Shown: positions 37,536-46,266 of the stretch, piece by piece
Layout of the letters: every line of letters starts with the position of its first letter
Position numbering within the stretch: the first letter of the stretch is position 1
Source of the DNA: Nakamurella antarctica
GTDB lineage: Bacteria > Actinomycetota > Actinomycetes > Mycobacteriales > Nakamurellaceae
DNA length: 64,000 nucleotides
Direction of reading: 5' to 3'
Assembly: GCF_003860405.1 (NCBI RefSeq)
Contig: NZ_CP034170.1
Span: 2,356,001-2,420,000, forward strand
Program-made: the position numbers and the translations under genes
Notes under the pieces: model-generated
The model's input: the letters and a program-made list of their open reading frames with translations, nothing else
Databases searched by the model: none
What the model was told of the DNA's origin: nothing

Positions 37536-38686
37536 CGAGCCTTTCCCAACGCAGCCGCGCGGTCGTATGCTTCTTGGTGGCATTGAGCGCTATTTGCCCA
37601 GGTAAACTCCGCCGCGCGCGCGACGGCCGCCGCAGCTAATTCTCGGCGCCGCGTAGGGTCGAACAGCAACGACGAAAGGGCTTCGGCGATATCACCCGCG
37701 CCGACATCGGAGTAAGCCACCGCCTCCCCTCCGACCTCGGGGAGCGAAAGTCTTCTGGTGGTAAGCACCGCCGCGCCGCACGCCATTGCCTCAAGCACGG
37801 GGAGTCCAAAACCTTCACCCAGGCTCGGATAGGTCACTAGGGCGGCGCCGCCTAAAAAGCCGGACAGCATTTCGACAGGGAGATGGCCCGCACGCAGCAC
37901 CTGCAGATCCACCGGGACAGCGGCCAGCGCCGGTTCGATCGCCTGATCCCAACCGGGGCTACCAGCTAGCACCAAGGCCGGAAAGGACGCTCGATCTCTC
38001 GCATCAGCAGCAGCGCGGACATACGCTCTGATCAGTGCTGGAACATTTTTGCGCGGCTCTAGTGTTCCTAGAAAGGCGATCCAGCCTTTCGCTTCTAGCT
38101 TCAGATAGTCTGCGGCAGCGGCAATCTCAGCGGCACTGGGTCGATGGAACCTTTCGGAATCGACTCCGTGATGTGCGACGACCAGCCGCTGCGGGTCTGC
38201 CGAAACCACCCGGCGTAATTCGGTGGCAGTAGCCACGCTCGGCACGACGCACACTGCGGCCAACCGCAAAGATGTTCGGGTCCAACCACGGAAGAAGCGA
38301 CCTTTGACGCCCAAATGCAGCTGCTGATCAGAGAAAAAGGTGGCGTCGTGAAGCGTGACCACCACGGGAACACCCGCTCTGAGCGGCATCGTGTAATGGG
38401 GAGAATGGATGACGTCGACCGGCAAGCGACGCGCCAGTCGCGGGAGAGTGGTTTGTTCCCAGGTGAGCCGAGCAGGCCTGCTGCTCAATTCTGTGGCGAT
38501 GGGGACTATTCGGCTGTGCGGGGCGAGTGATGCGAATTGGCCGGCGTCAGCGGTTTGACAGACGATCGACAACGCGGTGCCTTGGGCGTCCAATGCGGCG
38601 GCCAGACTATCCACATATCGCCCCACACCGCCGCGTTCAGCGGGAATGGCGGTGGCGTCAAGAAGCACGCGAGGCTCAGTGCGCAC
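37532..38686 (-). CDS. Glycosyltransferase family 4
   Basis: 384 residues from GTG 38686, chosen because GGAGGAAAGG precedes it and RVLLDATAIPAERGGVGRYV, the GT4 start, follows; the open frame to 39154 is not conserved. The GT-B C-terminal domain shows FLGTLEPRKNVPALIRAY, LVTYPSLGEGFGLPVLEAMACG (EGFGLPxLE sugar-nucleotide site) and a C-terminal helix. It is the first gene of a two-gene operon with wbbL. It probably adds a hexose, such as mannose or glucose, to the growing glycan; donor unproven. Confidence 0.9.
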   Translation of the reverse strand: MRTEPRVLLDATAIPAERGGVGRYVDSLAAALDAQGTALSIVCQTADAGQFASLAPHSRIVPIATELSSRPARLTWEQTTLPRLARRLPVDVIHSPHYTMPLRAGVPVVVTLHDATFFSDQQLHLGVKGRFFRGWTRTSLRLAAVCVVPSVATATELRRVVSADPQRLVVAHHGVDSERFHRPSAAEIAAAADYLKLEAKGWIAFLGTLEPRKNVPALIRAYVRAAADARDRASFPALVLAGSPGWDQAIEPALAAVPVDLQVLRAGHLPVEMLSGFLGGAALVTYPSLGEGFGLPVLEAMACGAAVLTTRRLSLPEVGGEAVAYSDVGAGDIAEALSSLLFDPTRRRELAAAAVARAAEFTWANSAQCHQEAYDRAAALGKAR

Positions 38687-38936
38687 GTTCCGCCTTTCCT
38701 CCAGATCGATACACGCGGCGCGGGGCGCTAGCCGGGCCCGCTTCCATTCGCACTTGGCAGCGGAATAAGGATACGTGCTGCCGAGGTTAGGCTCGCAACC
38801 AAAATTGGTTCGGCGCTTCGAAGATCGCGTTCGAACGTCACAGCCGCCCGGTTCCTTCTCACTGATCGCAGCGGGAGCGTCAGTCAATCCCCACAGAAAT
38901 TGAAGACACCGGCAAGCCACCCGATAGGATCGAACA
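38687..38936. promoter_or_regulatory. Divergent promoter region of GT4/wbbL and the DPM-like gene
   Basis: 250 bp without a supported gene. It contains AACCAAAATTGGTT (38797-38810), an inverted repeat with 6-base arms, followed closely by CTTCGAAG. Both divergent transcripts must start here. Confidence 0.4.
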
Positions 38937-39680
38937 GTGGCTGCTGAACCCCTACCGCGTGTGATCATCATTGTGCCCGCGTGGAACGAACAAGACTCGC
39001 TACCCTCAACCTTGGCCGAGGTCGCTCGGGCTGTACCCGCAGCATCTGTATTGGTTGTCAGCGACGGCTCCACCGACAACACTGCTCGGATCGCCCACGA
39101 ACTTGGTGCAACCGTGCTCGACCTTCCCATCAATCTAGGCGTTGGAGGCGCCATGCGCGCAGGCTACAAGTATGCGCTCCGGCACGGGTTCGATTATGCA
39201 GTTCAGCTAGATGCCGATGGCCAGCATAGCGCTTTCGACGTATCGCGTCTGATTGTTCAGCTCCAGGTCGATAGCGCTGATGTAATGATAGGTGCGAGAT
39301 TCGCGGGCACTGGGCATTATGACGCACGCGGACCCCGACGTTGGGCTATGAAACTGCTCTCAAGAGTTCTCTCTCACGTTGCCGGTACAAGACTGACCGA
39401 TACAACTTCAGGATTTAAAGCCTCCAACGCTCACGCCATTCGATTATTCGCCTCAAACTATCCAGCGGAATACCTCGGCGATACTATTGAATCATTGGTG
39501 ATCGCTTCTCGGTCCGGTCTCGTAGTGCGTCAACTGGGAGTCGAGATGAGAACGCGCACCGCTGGCCAGCCTTCGCACAGCCCTGTCAAAGCCGCATTAT
39601 TTCTCCTCCGCGCCGCACTTGCCCTTGCAGTGGCATTGACTAGACCCAAAGTCGAGCTAACAAAGGTTCCTTCAGAGTGA
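38937..39680 (+). CDS. Polyprenyl-phosphate mannosyl/glucosyltransferase-like GT2
   Basis: 247 residues from GTG 38937. It has the DPM/GtrB catalytic domain (VIIIVPAWNEQDSLPSTLAE, VVSDGSTDNTA, NLGVGGAMRAGYKYALR, QLDADGQH, DTTSGFKASNAHA) but only one weak C-terminal hydrophobic segment. It would transfer one sugar to a lipid phosphate. The DUF2304 gene follows with a GTGA overlap, then a large polytopic protein, repeating the type of arrangement at 17-23 kb. Confidence 0.9.
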   Translation: MAAEPLPRVIIIVPAWNEQDSLPSTLAEVARAVPAASVLVVSDGSTDNTARIAHELGATVLDLPINLGVGGAMRAGYKYALRHGFDYAVQLDADGQHSAFDVSRLIVQLQVDSADVMIGARFAGTGHYDARGPRRWAMKLLSRVLSHVAGTRLTDTTSGFKASNAHAIRLFASNYPAEYLGDTIESLVIASRSGLVVRQLGVEMRTRTAGQPSHSPVKAALFLLRAALALAVALTRPKVELTKVPSE

Positions 39681-40090
39681 ACGTCGCCTATTTTATAGCG
39701 CTCGCAGTATGTTTGACTTTATTAGTTTGTCTTTTCCTACTTTTGAGGGGACGTCGCCTTCGCGAGCGCTACGCCGCGTTGTGGATTGTCTTAGCGTTTG
39801 CTATTTGCATAGTCGGTGCATTTCCTGACGTGGTCTCATGGCTTTCGAATCTCGTCGGGGTTCAGACCCCTGCGAATCTATTGTTCTCGGCCGCAGCCAT
39901 CGTTTTGCTTCTCGTTTGCTTGCAGCTTTCGGCGGAGCTCACTAGCAACGAGGATAAGGTAAGAACTCTCACCGAGGAAGTTGCTATTCTCAAGCTCCAA
40001 GTATGGGAAATTTTAGATACTCCCCCCTTGCCTTTGCCGCCAAATGAAGAGACCGCAATTCAAGATCTTCAAAGCAGCACAAGTGACTGA
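39677..40090 (+). CDS. DUF2304 membrane protein
   Basis: 137 residues from GTG 39677, overlapping the previous stop. Three hydrophobic helices (3-23, 34-52, 68-88) are followed by a short coiled segment (SNEDKVRTLTEEVAILKLQVWEI). The pattern RGRRLRERYAALWIVLAFAI is typical of DUF2304. These proteins accompany DPM-like transferases throughout bacteria and are thought to anchor or assist them. The base composition is visibly more AT-rich than in the flanking core genes. Confidence 0.83.
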   Translation: MNVAYFIALAVCLTLLVCLFLLLRGRRLRERYAALWIVLAFAICIVGAFPDVVSWLSNLVGVQTPANLLFSAAAIVLLLVCLQLSAELTSNEDKVRTLTEEVAILKLQVWEILDTPPLPLPPNEETAIQDLQSSTSD

Positions 40091-40241
40091 GTTACGCATG
40101 GCAATTCCGCAAATGGTGGACAGTGTCAGCCAATGATGATAACCATCAATTCTTTTCCTTGGATACATTCGGTTGGACAAATCGCTGAAGGGCTTGTGCC
40201 CGCTGCCGTGACCCTCAGATCCCCAAGAAAGTCGTCATCAC

Positions 40242-42203
40242 ATGGACAATCATACAAGTAGTTCAGTGCCGCATATCCACAGTTCGCCCTATCGTCCATT
40301 TTTGCATTGGTTAAAGCCAACTACTGCTATACCGATTGTCCTTTATATCATTCTGAGTGCGTTAGGAGTTTCAACCTCATCCCTTGGTTCTGATTACCTC
40401 CGACAAGACTCCACAAAACCTTTGGGTTACGAGTTTGGCGCGCCTCAGTCAATACGGTCTGATGAATTCCTGCGAAATACTCCGATGCAACTTGGCGTTT
40501 TGGCAGCAGGTGAGACAATCAGCTCCCCGCTGGCTGCGGAGCCCGACCTAGTAACACAAATACCGAACGCTGGCTTCGTCGAGACAATTGTATTCTTTGA
40601 TGCTGCCGCGCTCCGCCTAGGCCCATTTCTACCTGATTCAATGTTGTTCGCCGGATATCGGCTATTTCCTCTTCTCTTACTCCTCCTCTTCTGCCCTAGG
40701 TGGTTGCAGAAATTAGGAGCGAAACCCAAACTTGCATGGTTCGGAACCTCTCTCTTTATTTTCTCTCCAGCCACTTTTTGGTGGTCGTTTCTTCCGGTAA
40801 CAATCGCTGGTTTCGCCATTGCTGGCTCATATCTCGTCACCGTCGCAGCTGAACGCTGGGAACAGTCGCGTCGCCTATCGGCTGTTTTATATGCCGCGGG
40901 AGGCGGCATTTTACTCGCGCGTTTGGTCACAGGTTACATTCCCTGGGCGCTAACCATAGGAGTCCCTATCGTTCTCGCAACGTCGGTGTGGTTGGTGTGG
41001 CCGAAGGCAGAACGTCGATTTGGGTTGCTTGCTTTGGCGGCTGGCTCCTTGACGTCGGTGTCGGTGTTAGTTTTAATGGTCTGGGAGAACCTGCCAGGCA
41101 TTAAGGCGCAATTAGCGACCGTTTACCCGGGCCAACGGATTACCACTGGGCGCGCCCTCGACCCTGGCGAGCTGTTCGGGGCGCCAGTGCTGTTCAAACT
41201 TCAATCTTCCGGCACTGTGTTAGTTGGAACGAACGCCAGCGAGATCTCGACAGGTTTTACCATCGCACTCGTGCTAGCGGTTGCAATGATCGCAATGTCC
41301 CCAAACTTGGGGCGCGACCGCGATTCTGCAGCAATGATTACCCTGGCGGCGTGTTGTTTGGCCTGGTTCAGCTGGGTGGTGGTGCATTGGGGCACCATCG
41401 GCTCCAAAATACCCGCGGCTAACTTGGTAGACCCGCTGCGGGTGGCCCAATCTTTGGGCTTCCCCGCCATCCTGCTTCTCAGCTTGGTGCTCTCTCGCTG
41501 GGCGGCGCCAGTTGGGAAGGCACTCCCCGTCCTAATCGCAGCAAGTTGCGCTCTAATCACTGCTTACGGGGGTGGCGTTACGCAGCAGACCAGAATGCCG
41601 GGTCTGCGAGGATTCGAGGTTGGCCTGGCAGCATTCGCTATTGGCGCTGTGGTGTACTTCATGGTGGCTCATCCGCACCGACGCTGGCCATTTATCATTC
41701 CAGTGTTATTGGCAGCGTCTGCTGTGGCCTTTGTGAATCCCATCACAATCGGACTGGGTGATTTGAGAGCGAGCGCAAGCGCTCAGCGCATGCTGGAGGA
41801 GGGGAAAAAGGCTCGTGCGGCTAACGAGCTCTGGGCCACCGATCTGTGGTTTGACGATGCGCTATTAGACGCGACAGGGACGCCGATACTCGGCGGCAAC
41901 CAGATGTCTGGTCCGAACCGAGAGCAGTGGTTAAAACTCGACCCGACGGCGCAACACGAATTTGTCTGGAATCGCGGAGCTAGCATTATCAAGTTCGCTT
42001 GGACCGTGGGACCGGACATCATCATTGAGAGTCCTCAGCCGGATGTCATCACTGTAACGGTGGATCCGTGCACTTTGCAGGGGCGCGGATTCAACGTCAC
42101 GTACGTAGTCTCGACACAGCCACTCCAAGGAAGTTGCTTGGTTCCGGAGCAGAGCCTGCAATGGTTCAGCCAGAACCAATTCGTATACGCGGTGCAAAAA
42201 TAG
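40242..42203 (+). CDS. Large polytopic membrane protein, unknown (GT-C-like)
   Basis: 653 residues. One N-terminal transmembrane helix (about 30-48), then an outer loop with QSIRSDEFLRNTPMQLG, then ten or more helices to about residue 520, and a soluble C-terminal domain ending in paired cysteines (VDPCTLQGRG and GSCLV). The first-loop acidic residues and overall plan resemble extracytoplasmic glycosyltransferases that take sugar from a polyprenyl phosphate. With the GT2 and DUF2304 genes just upstream it would form a three-gene glycan-decoration unit. The function is inference; no decisive motif was recognised. The first third is AT-rich. Confidence 0.72.
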   Translation: MDNHTSSSVPHIHSSPYRPFLHWLKPTTAIPIVLYIILSALGVSTSSLGSDYLRQDSTKPLGYEFGAPQSIRSDEFLRNTPMQLGVLAAGETISSPLAAEPDLVTQIPNAGFVETIVFFDAAALRLGPFLPDSMLFAGYRLFPLLLLLLFCPRWLQKLGAKPKLAWFGTSLFIFSPATFWWSFLPVTIAGFAIAGSYLVTVAAERWEQSRRLSAVLYAAGGGILLARLVTGYIPWALTIGVPIVLATSVWLVWPKAERRFGLLALAAGSLTSVSVLVLMVWENLPGIKAQLATVYPGQRITTGRALDPGELFGAPVLFKLQSSGTVLVGTNASEISTGFTIALVLAVAMIAMSPNLGRDRDSAAMITLAACCLAWFSWVVVHWGTIGSKIPAANLVDPLRVAQSLGFPAILLLSLVLSRWAAPVGKALPVLIAASCALITAYGGGVTQQTRMPGLRGFEVGLAAFAIGAVVYFMVAHPHRRWPFIIPVLLAASAVAFVNPITIGLGDLRASASAQRMLEEGKKARAANELWATDLWFDDALLDATGTPILGGNQMSGPNREQWLKLDPTAQHEFVWNRGASIIKFAWTVGPDIIIESPQPDVITVTVDPCTLQGRGFNVTYVVSTQPLQGSCLVPEQSLQWFSQNQFVYAVQK

Positions 42204-42251
42204 CATCGGGTCCACCAAAGAGACGATCTAGTTGCTGTCCTGCGTCACGCT

Positions 42252-43346
42252 TCAGGCCAGCCCGGTATGCAAATCCCAGACAGACCGCGCTGCCTTGGCC
42301 CAGCTATACTCAGCTGCGCGGGCCCTACCTCGAGCCACCAACTCGGCAGCAAGGTCTGCGTCCAAAAGCACTGAATCCAGCTGGTGAGCGAGTGAATGGA
42401 AGTCACGTCTTGGAGACAACAGCGCAGCCCCACCGCTCACTTCCACCAATGACGGCGCGTCAGAGGAGACGACAGGCAGCCCCGCGCTGAAGCCCTCCAG
42501 CACCGGCAGGCCAAACCCTTCAGCCAGCGACGGCACTGCGAGCACCGCAGCCCTGGAAAGCACCACCGCAAGATCTTCGTCATCAATTTTGCCGAGTTCG
42601 ACGACGCTGCCAGCACAAAGCCCAGCTTTCGCAGCCTGAGCTTGTATGTTCAGGCCGCCCCACCCCGGCTGCCCTACCACCACGAGCGGCACCCGCACCG
42701 CCATCTGCGCCATCGCGGACAACAGCACGTCGAGCCCCTTGCGCGGCTCCAGCGTCGACAGGCTCATGACGTAACGCGGCGGCAGCCGCATCTTCGTCGC
42801 CCGCAGATCCGCATCCCGCGGGATGGGTAACGAAGTAACACCATGGGCAATGGCATGGATCCTGGATGCTGCGTAGGGAAACAGTACCGAGAGTTCCTCT
42901 GCCACAGCGCGTGTGGGCACCACGAGTGCGTCCGCTGCCCTCGCGGCGCTGGTAATCAAATCGCGATGCCACCGCACTCCGCGAGGTGTCATCGTCTCCG
43001 GGTGCGTCCACGGAACGGTGTCGTGAACGGTAACCACCCGCGGGCTTCTGTGCCTAGGAGCCAGCGGCGTGGTTGCATGCAGGCTGGCGGGGTTCGGCCA
43101 AGGCGGCATACCTTTTTGCCACAGCGCACCGAGCACCCGGTGTCCGACTGGTAGTCGCGAGGGGCCACGAACTCCGCTAAATCTGGCTGCGTCCGGATTG
43201 GTATGCCACGCAGTCAACGAGCGCACCTCCCAGCCCGCTGGTGCGCCGGCAGCCAGAGCCTGCGTGATTTGGGCGGCGTACCTACCGGTCCCACCGGGGA
43301 CAGGCGAGAGGCACTGCTCGACGACCACCGCCAGAGTTTTCGGCAC
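42252..43346 (-). CDS. Glycosyltransferase family 4
   Basis: 364 residues from GTG 43346, whose first base is shared with the TAG stop of the SpoIID gene upstream. The N-terminal domain has the glycine loop PVPGGTGRYAAQI; the C-terminal domain shows MSLSTLEPRKGLDVLL and AVPSLAEGFGLPVLEGFSAGLPVV, the GT4 donor site. It is closely similar in pattern to the GT4 genes at 37.5 and 46.3 kb, suggesting they are paralogues acting in sequence on one polymer. Acceptor and donor are unknown. Confidence 0.9.
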   Translation of the reverse strand: MPKTLAVVVEQCLSPVPGGTGRYAAQITQALAAGAPAGWEVRSLTAWHTNPDAARFSGVRGPSRLPVGHRVLGALWQKGMPPWPNPASLHATTPLAPRHRSPRVVTVHDTVPWTHPETMTPRGVRWHRDLITSAARAADALVVPTRAVAEELSVLFPYAASRIHAIAHGVTSLPIPRDADLRATKMRLPPRYVMSLSTLEPRKGLDVLLSAMAQMAVRVPLVVVGQPGWGGLNIQAQAAKAGLCAGSVVELGKIDDEDLAVVLSRAAVLAVPSLAEGFGLPVLEGFSAGLPVVSSDAPSLVEVSGGAALLSPRRDFHSLAHQLDSVLLDADLAAELVARGRARAAEYSWAKAARSVWDLHTGLA

Positions 43347-45937
43347 TACCGAACTTCAACTGTTTGGCACCCGAGTTGGGTGTTGCCGCCCGGACCCGAC
43401 GAAATCGCAAAGGCACACACCGTGTGCACCCCCGAAGCTCCCCCCGGAACCACCGCGCTATAACCGCTACCAGCGGAAACCCCCGGATAGGCGGCAGCAA
43501 CATCAGGCCTAGATCCACCGGTGGTGAACCCCGAATACCCCACAACACCCGCCGGGCCCGTGTCATAAATATGGATCGGAGTAGGAACATTACTAGAAGC
43601 AGGATCCACCGCCCACCCCGACACCGAGATGGACCCGTCCCCCGAAGTCACCGCGTCCACCACACCAAACGGGCCACCCACCATCACAGAGCGGCACCCC
43701 AAAGACGGATTGCCAGTACCGAACCCAATATTAATTGCGTACACACACACCGAATGCAAACCACGACCACTGGTCGGAAGCCACACATCAAAACCATGGC
43801 TATCCCCCACACCCGGATACGCCGCGCCTACATCCGCACGCCGCTGATCCGCTGTCACCACAGACCCCACCACCGAACCATCAGGCCCCGTGTCGTACAC
43901 ATGCACCACCAACGACGTCGCCACAGCATCAGGATCAAACGCCCAACCCCGCACATGCAACGCCCCGGTAACAGCAACAACATCCACCGCACCCGACGGC
44001 AAGGGATTGCGGACGGTCACTGTTTGGCACCCGAGTTGGGTGTTGCCGCCCGGACCCGACGAAATCGCAAAGGCACACACCGTGTGCACCCCCGAAGCTC
44101 CCCCCGGAACCACCGCGCTATAACCGCTACCAGCGGAAACCCCCGGATAGGCGGCAGCAACATCAGGCCTAGATCCACCAGTGGTGAACCCCGAATACCC
44201 CACAACACCCGCCGGGCCCGTGTCATAAATATGGATCGGAGTAGGAGCATTACTAGAAGCAGGATCCACCGCCCACCCCGACACCGAGATGGACCCGTCC
44301 CCCGAAGTCACCGCGTCCACCACACCAAACGGGCCACCCACCATCACAGAGCGGCACCCCAAAGACGGATTGCCAGTACCGAACCCAATATTAATTGCGT
44401 ACACACACACCGAATGCAAACCACGACCACTGGTCGGAAGCCACACATCAAAACCATGGCTATCCCCCACACCCGGATACGCCGCGCCTACATCCGCACG
44501 CCGCTGATCCGCTGTCACCACAGACCCCACCACCGAACCATCAGGCCCCGTGTCGTACACATGCACCACCAACGACGTCGCCACAGCATCAGGATCAAAC
44601 GCCCAACCCCGCACATGCAACGCCCCGGTAACAGCAACAACATCCACCGCACCCGACGGCAAAGTGCTCGTGTCCGAATCTGATATTTGCAAAAAAGCGC
44701 TCCTGATCGTACCGGCCACGGTTTGACGCAGTTGGTCCCCGGTGATCTCCTTGGTTGCCTTGGATCCCTGGATAACAGCCTTCACCACGGGTCCGCCCCA
44801 ATCACCGCCGCCAGTCCGCTGGGTGATTCGGATTCGCTCAAAATTGCCTATTTCAGGCCAACGCGACTCCAAAACTGAAACGCTGATCGTGCTTGTCCAG
44901 TTCGCGTATTTTTGCGGTGGCTTCGCAAGCGCCTCATAAGGGTCCGGTCTCGCCACCAAGTAAGGCTCTGCCGTCCCTGCGGTGGAGTGTCCGCCATTCG
45001 TTGAGCCGAACTGGGCGTTAATTGGCATCCCGTTGTAGGTGCGGATCAGGCCAGCTGTCATTTCCACCGCGTTCGAAGTGTTGGGGGTCAAACGTGATCG
45101 GCCATTTAACGTCGCTCCCCCATAGACCTGGCAAGCTGCCGTGTCACAAATGTTGTAGACGCCCCGTTTCCGCGGGGTGGTGATGCTGACAGCGGCGAAG
45201 GTGCGTGCTGCCACGGCCTGCGACTGCAATGCCGCCGGCAGCCACGAAGAAATGGACTCGCGCGGAACCACTCCTTTGACGTAGGCGTCTAGGGGAAGGT
45301 CGTTGATCGTGCGGGTCACACCGGAATCGCTGTCTCTGAACGCTTGCAGCAGACTTTGGTAGCCGATTCGGTCACCATTGGGCAGAACGAGTTCTACGAC
45401 GTCGGTCCTGGTATCTCGAAAATTAATGGGTCCACTCAGGTTCCCGGAAGCGGTTGCCCACATTCCGGCACTGCGGTACTGGACAGTGAACTTGCCGTTC
45501 GCGAAATTAGCTTTCACCCTGTCGGCGGTGGTGGGGGTCGAAATGACCTGGCCGGTCGCGGCGTCTGTGACCTCAAGGCTGTCACTCCTCACGACTTCGG
45601 TTTCTCCGTCAACGTCCGCGGATATCCACACTCTAAAAGAACGGCCGGGGTCAACAGAGCCCTGTTGGGTGCTCGGGTAATAAAAGTCGAGGATCTGCGG
45701 TGACGTGAGCCCAATCCCCGCAGCGCCTTGGGCGCCGTACTGACTCATGCCTCGACCATGTCCCTCACCGTGGCCGACAACCTGAATCACTCCAGTTCCG
45801 GGCCGGTTGAGCCAATCGTCGGCAGCAGCTTGACCCGAGAACAGCGCCGCCCCGCCTGACACGACAACCGCAGCTATAGCAAGCGCGGTCAGCTTGGAAC
45901 GCGTGCTGCGCGTTGCAGCGAGTTGATGCAAAGGCAT
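43346..45937 (-). CDS. Secreted SpoIID/LytB-domain protein with four wall-type repeat domains
   Basis: 863 residues from ATG 45937, with GGGAG correctly spaced. A signal peptide (about 1-38, ending GQAAADD) precedes a SpoIID domain, about 50-430 (GHGEGHGRGMSQYGAQGAA, LPLDAYVKGVVPRESISSW, LQSQAVAARTFA, FGSTNGGHS). SpoIID enzymes are lytic transglycosylases that cut denuded glycan; LytB-like versions occur in non-sporulating actinobacteria. The C-terminal half is four ~105-residue domains, two types alternating, from a 660-bp duplication. Each domain has the motif VSGW-DP, HIYDTGP, AAYPGV and a cysteine pair (VCAFAI..LGC). The same domain occurs in the CAP protein at 58-59.5 kb. It probably remodels or anchors to the wall. 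Confidence 0.87.
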   Translation of the reverse strand: MPLHQLAATRSTRSKLTALAIAAVVVSGGAALFSGQAAADDWLNRPGTGVIQVVGHGEGHGRGMSQYGAQGAAGIGLTSPQILDFYYPSTQQGSVDPGRSFRVWISADVDGETEVVRSDSLEVTDAATGQVISTPTTADRVKANFANGKFTVQYRSAGMWATASGNLSGPINFRDTRTDVVELVLPNGDRIGYQSLLQAFRDSDSGVTRTINDLPLDAYVKGVVPRESISSWLPAALQSQAVAARTFAAVSITTPRKRGVYNICDTAACQVYGGATLNGRSRLTPNTSNAVEMTAGLIRTYNGMPINAQFGSTNGGHSTAGTAEPYLVARPDPYEALAKPPQKYANWTSTISVSVLESRWPEIGNFERIRITQRTGGGDWGGPVVKAVIQGSKATKEITGDQLRQTVAGTIRSAFLQISDSDTSTLPSGAVDVVAVTGALHVRGWAFDPDAVATSLVVHVYDTGPDGSVVGSVVTADQRRADVGAAYPGVGDSHGFDVWLPTSGRGLHSVCVYAINIGFGTGNPSLGCRSVMVGGPFGVVDAVTSGDGSISVSGWAVDPASSNAPTPIHIYDTGPAGVVGYSGFTTGGSRPDVAAAYPGVSAGSGYSAVVPGGASGVHTVCAFAISSGPGGNTQLGCQTVTVRNPLPSGAVDVVAVTGALHVRGWAFDPDAVATSLVVHVYDTGPDGSVVGSVVTADQRRADVGAAYPGVGDSHGFDVWLPTSGRGLHSVCVYAINIGFGTGNPSLGCRSVMVGGPFGVVDAVTSGDGSISVSGWAVDPASSNVPTPIHIYDTGPAGVVGYSGFTTGGSRPDVAAAYPGVSAGSGYSAVVPGGASGVHTVCAFAISSGPGGNTQLGCQTVEVR
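43359..44662 (-). repeat. Two 644-bp direct repeats with 660-bp period
   Basis: Bases 43359-44002 and 44019-44662 are almost identical; I saw two substitutions (near 43519 against 44179, silent, and near 43587 against 44247, giving Val for Ala). Each unit encodes two wall domains of the SpoIID protein. Confidence 0.93.
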
Positions 45938-46266
45938 TTCGACTCCCGATGGTCTTAGCGGTGTCGAAATTCCCATCCGACGGAGCTACCGTGTCCTAGG
46001 ACTCTAGCCCGCATCGATGAGGCCTCGGACGCCTCACGGGGCGCCAGTTGTAGACGAAGAACGTCAGCTGCGCACGCTGTGTATTTCCACCTCAATCCCA
46101 TTGCCCGCAATTGAAGCTTTAGCAGGTCAAAAGGGCAAGATCCGTTCCTTGCGGTTACCGGCTGCAACGAAAAAGGTGCGCGTTTGGTCCGCAGCACGTT
46201 AGCCGTCAGAGCATCACATGGCAGGTCGAGCCGAAAAGCTTCGCCGGCTCGCGACACCGCGCGATC
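45938..46266. other. 329-bp intergenic stretch before the SpoIID gene
   Basis: It separates two minus-strand genes. A short minus-strand frame crosses it, but its translation resembles no family and its codon use is poor. The SpoIID promoter must lie here; no clear boxes were identified. Confidence 0.45.

Noticed and set aside
38687-39154. Long N-terminal extension of the GT4 protein at 37.5-38.7 kb
   Set aside because: The frame is open to 39154, but a strong GGAGG and the conserved GT4 start occur at GTG 38686, and the extension would run into the divergent DPM-like gene.
43364-44683. Plus-strand 439-codon open frame across the SpoIID repeats
   Set aside because: It is antisense to clearly conserved repeat domains, its translation is Arg/His/Pro-rich with no family resemblance, and its length follows from the duplicated DNA with few stop codons.
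45955-46257. Minus-strand 100-codon frame upstream of the SpoIID gene
   Set aside because: No recognisable family, poor codon use, and it would overlap the SpoIID leader where the promoter must be.
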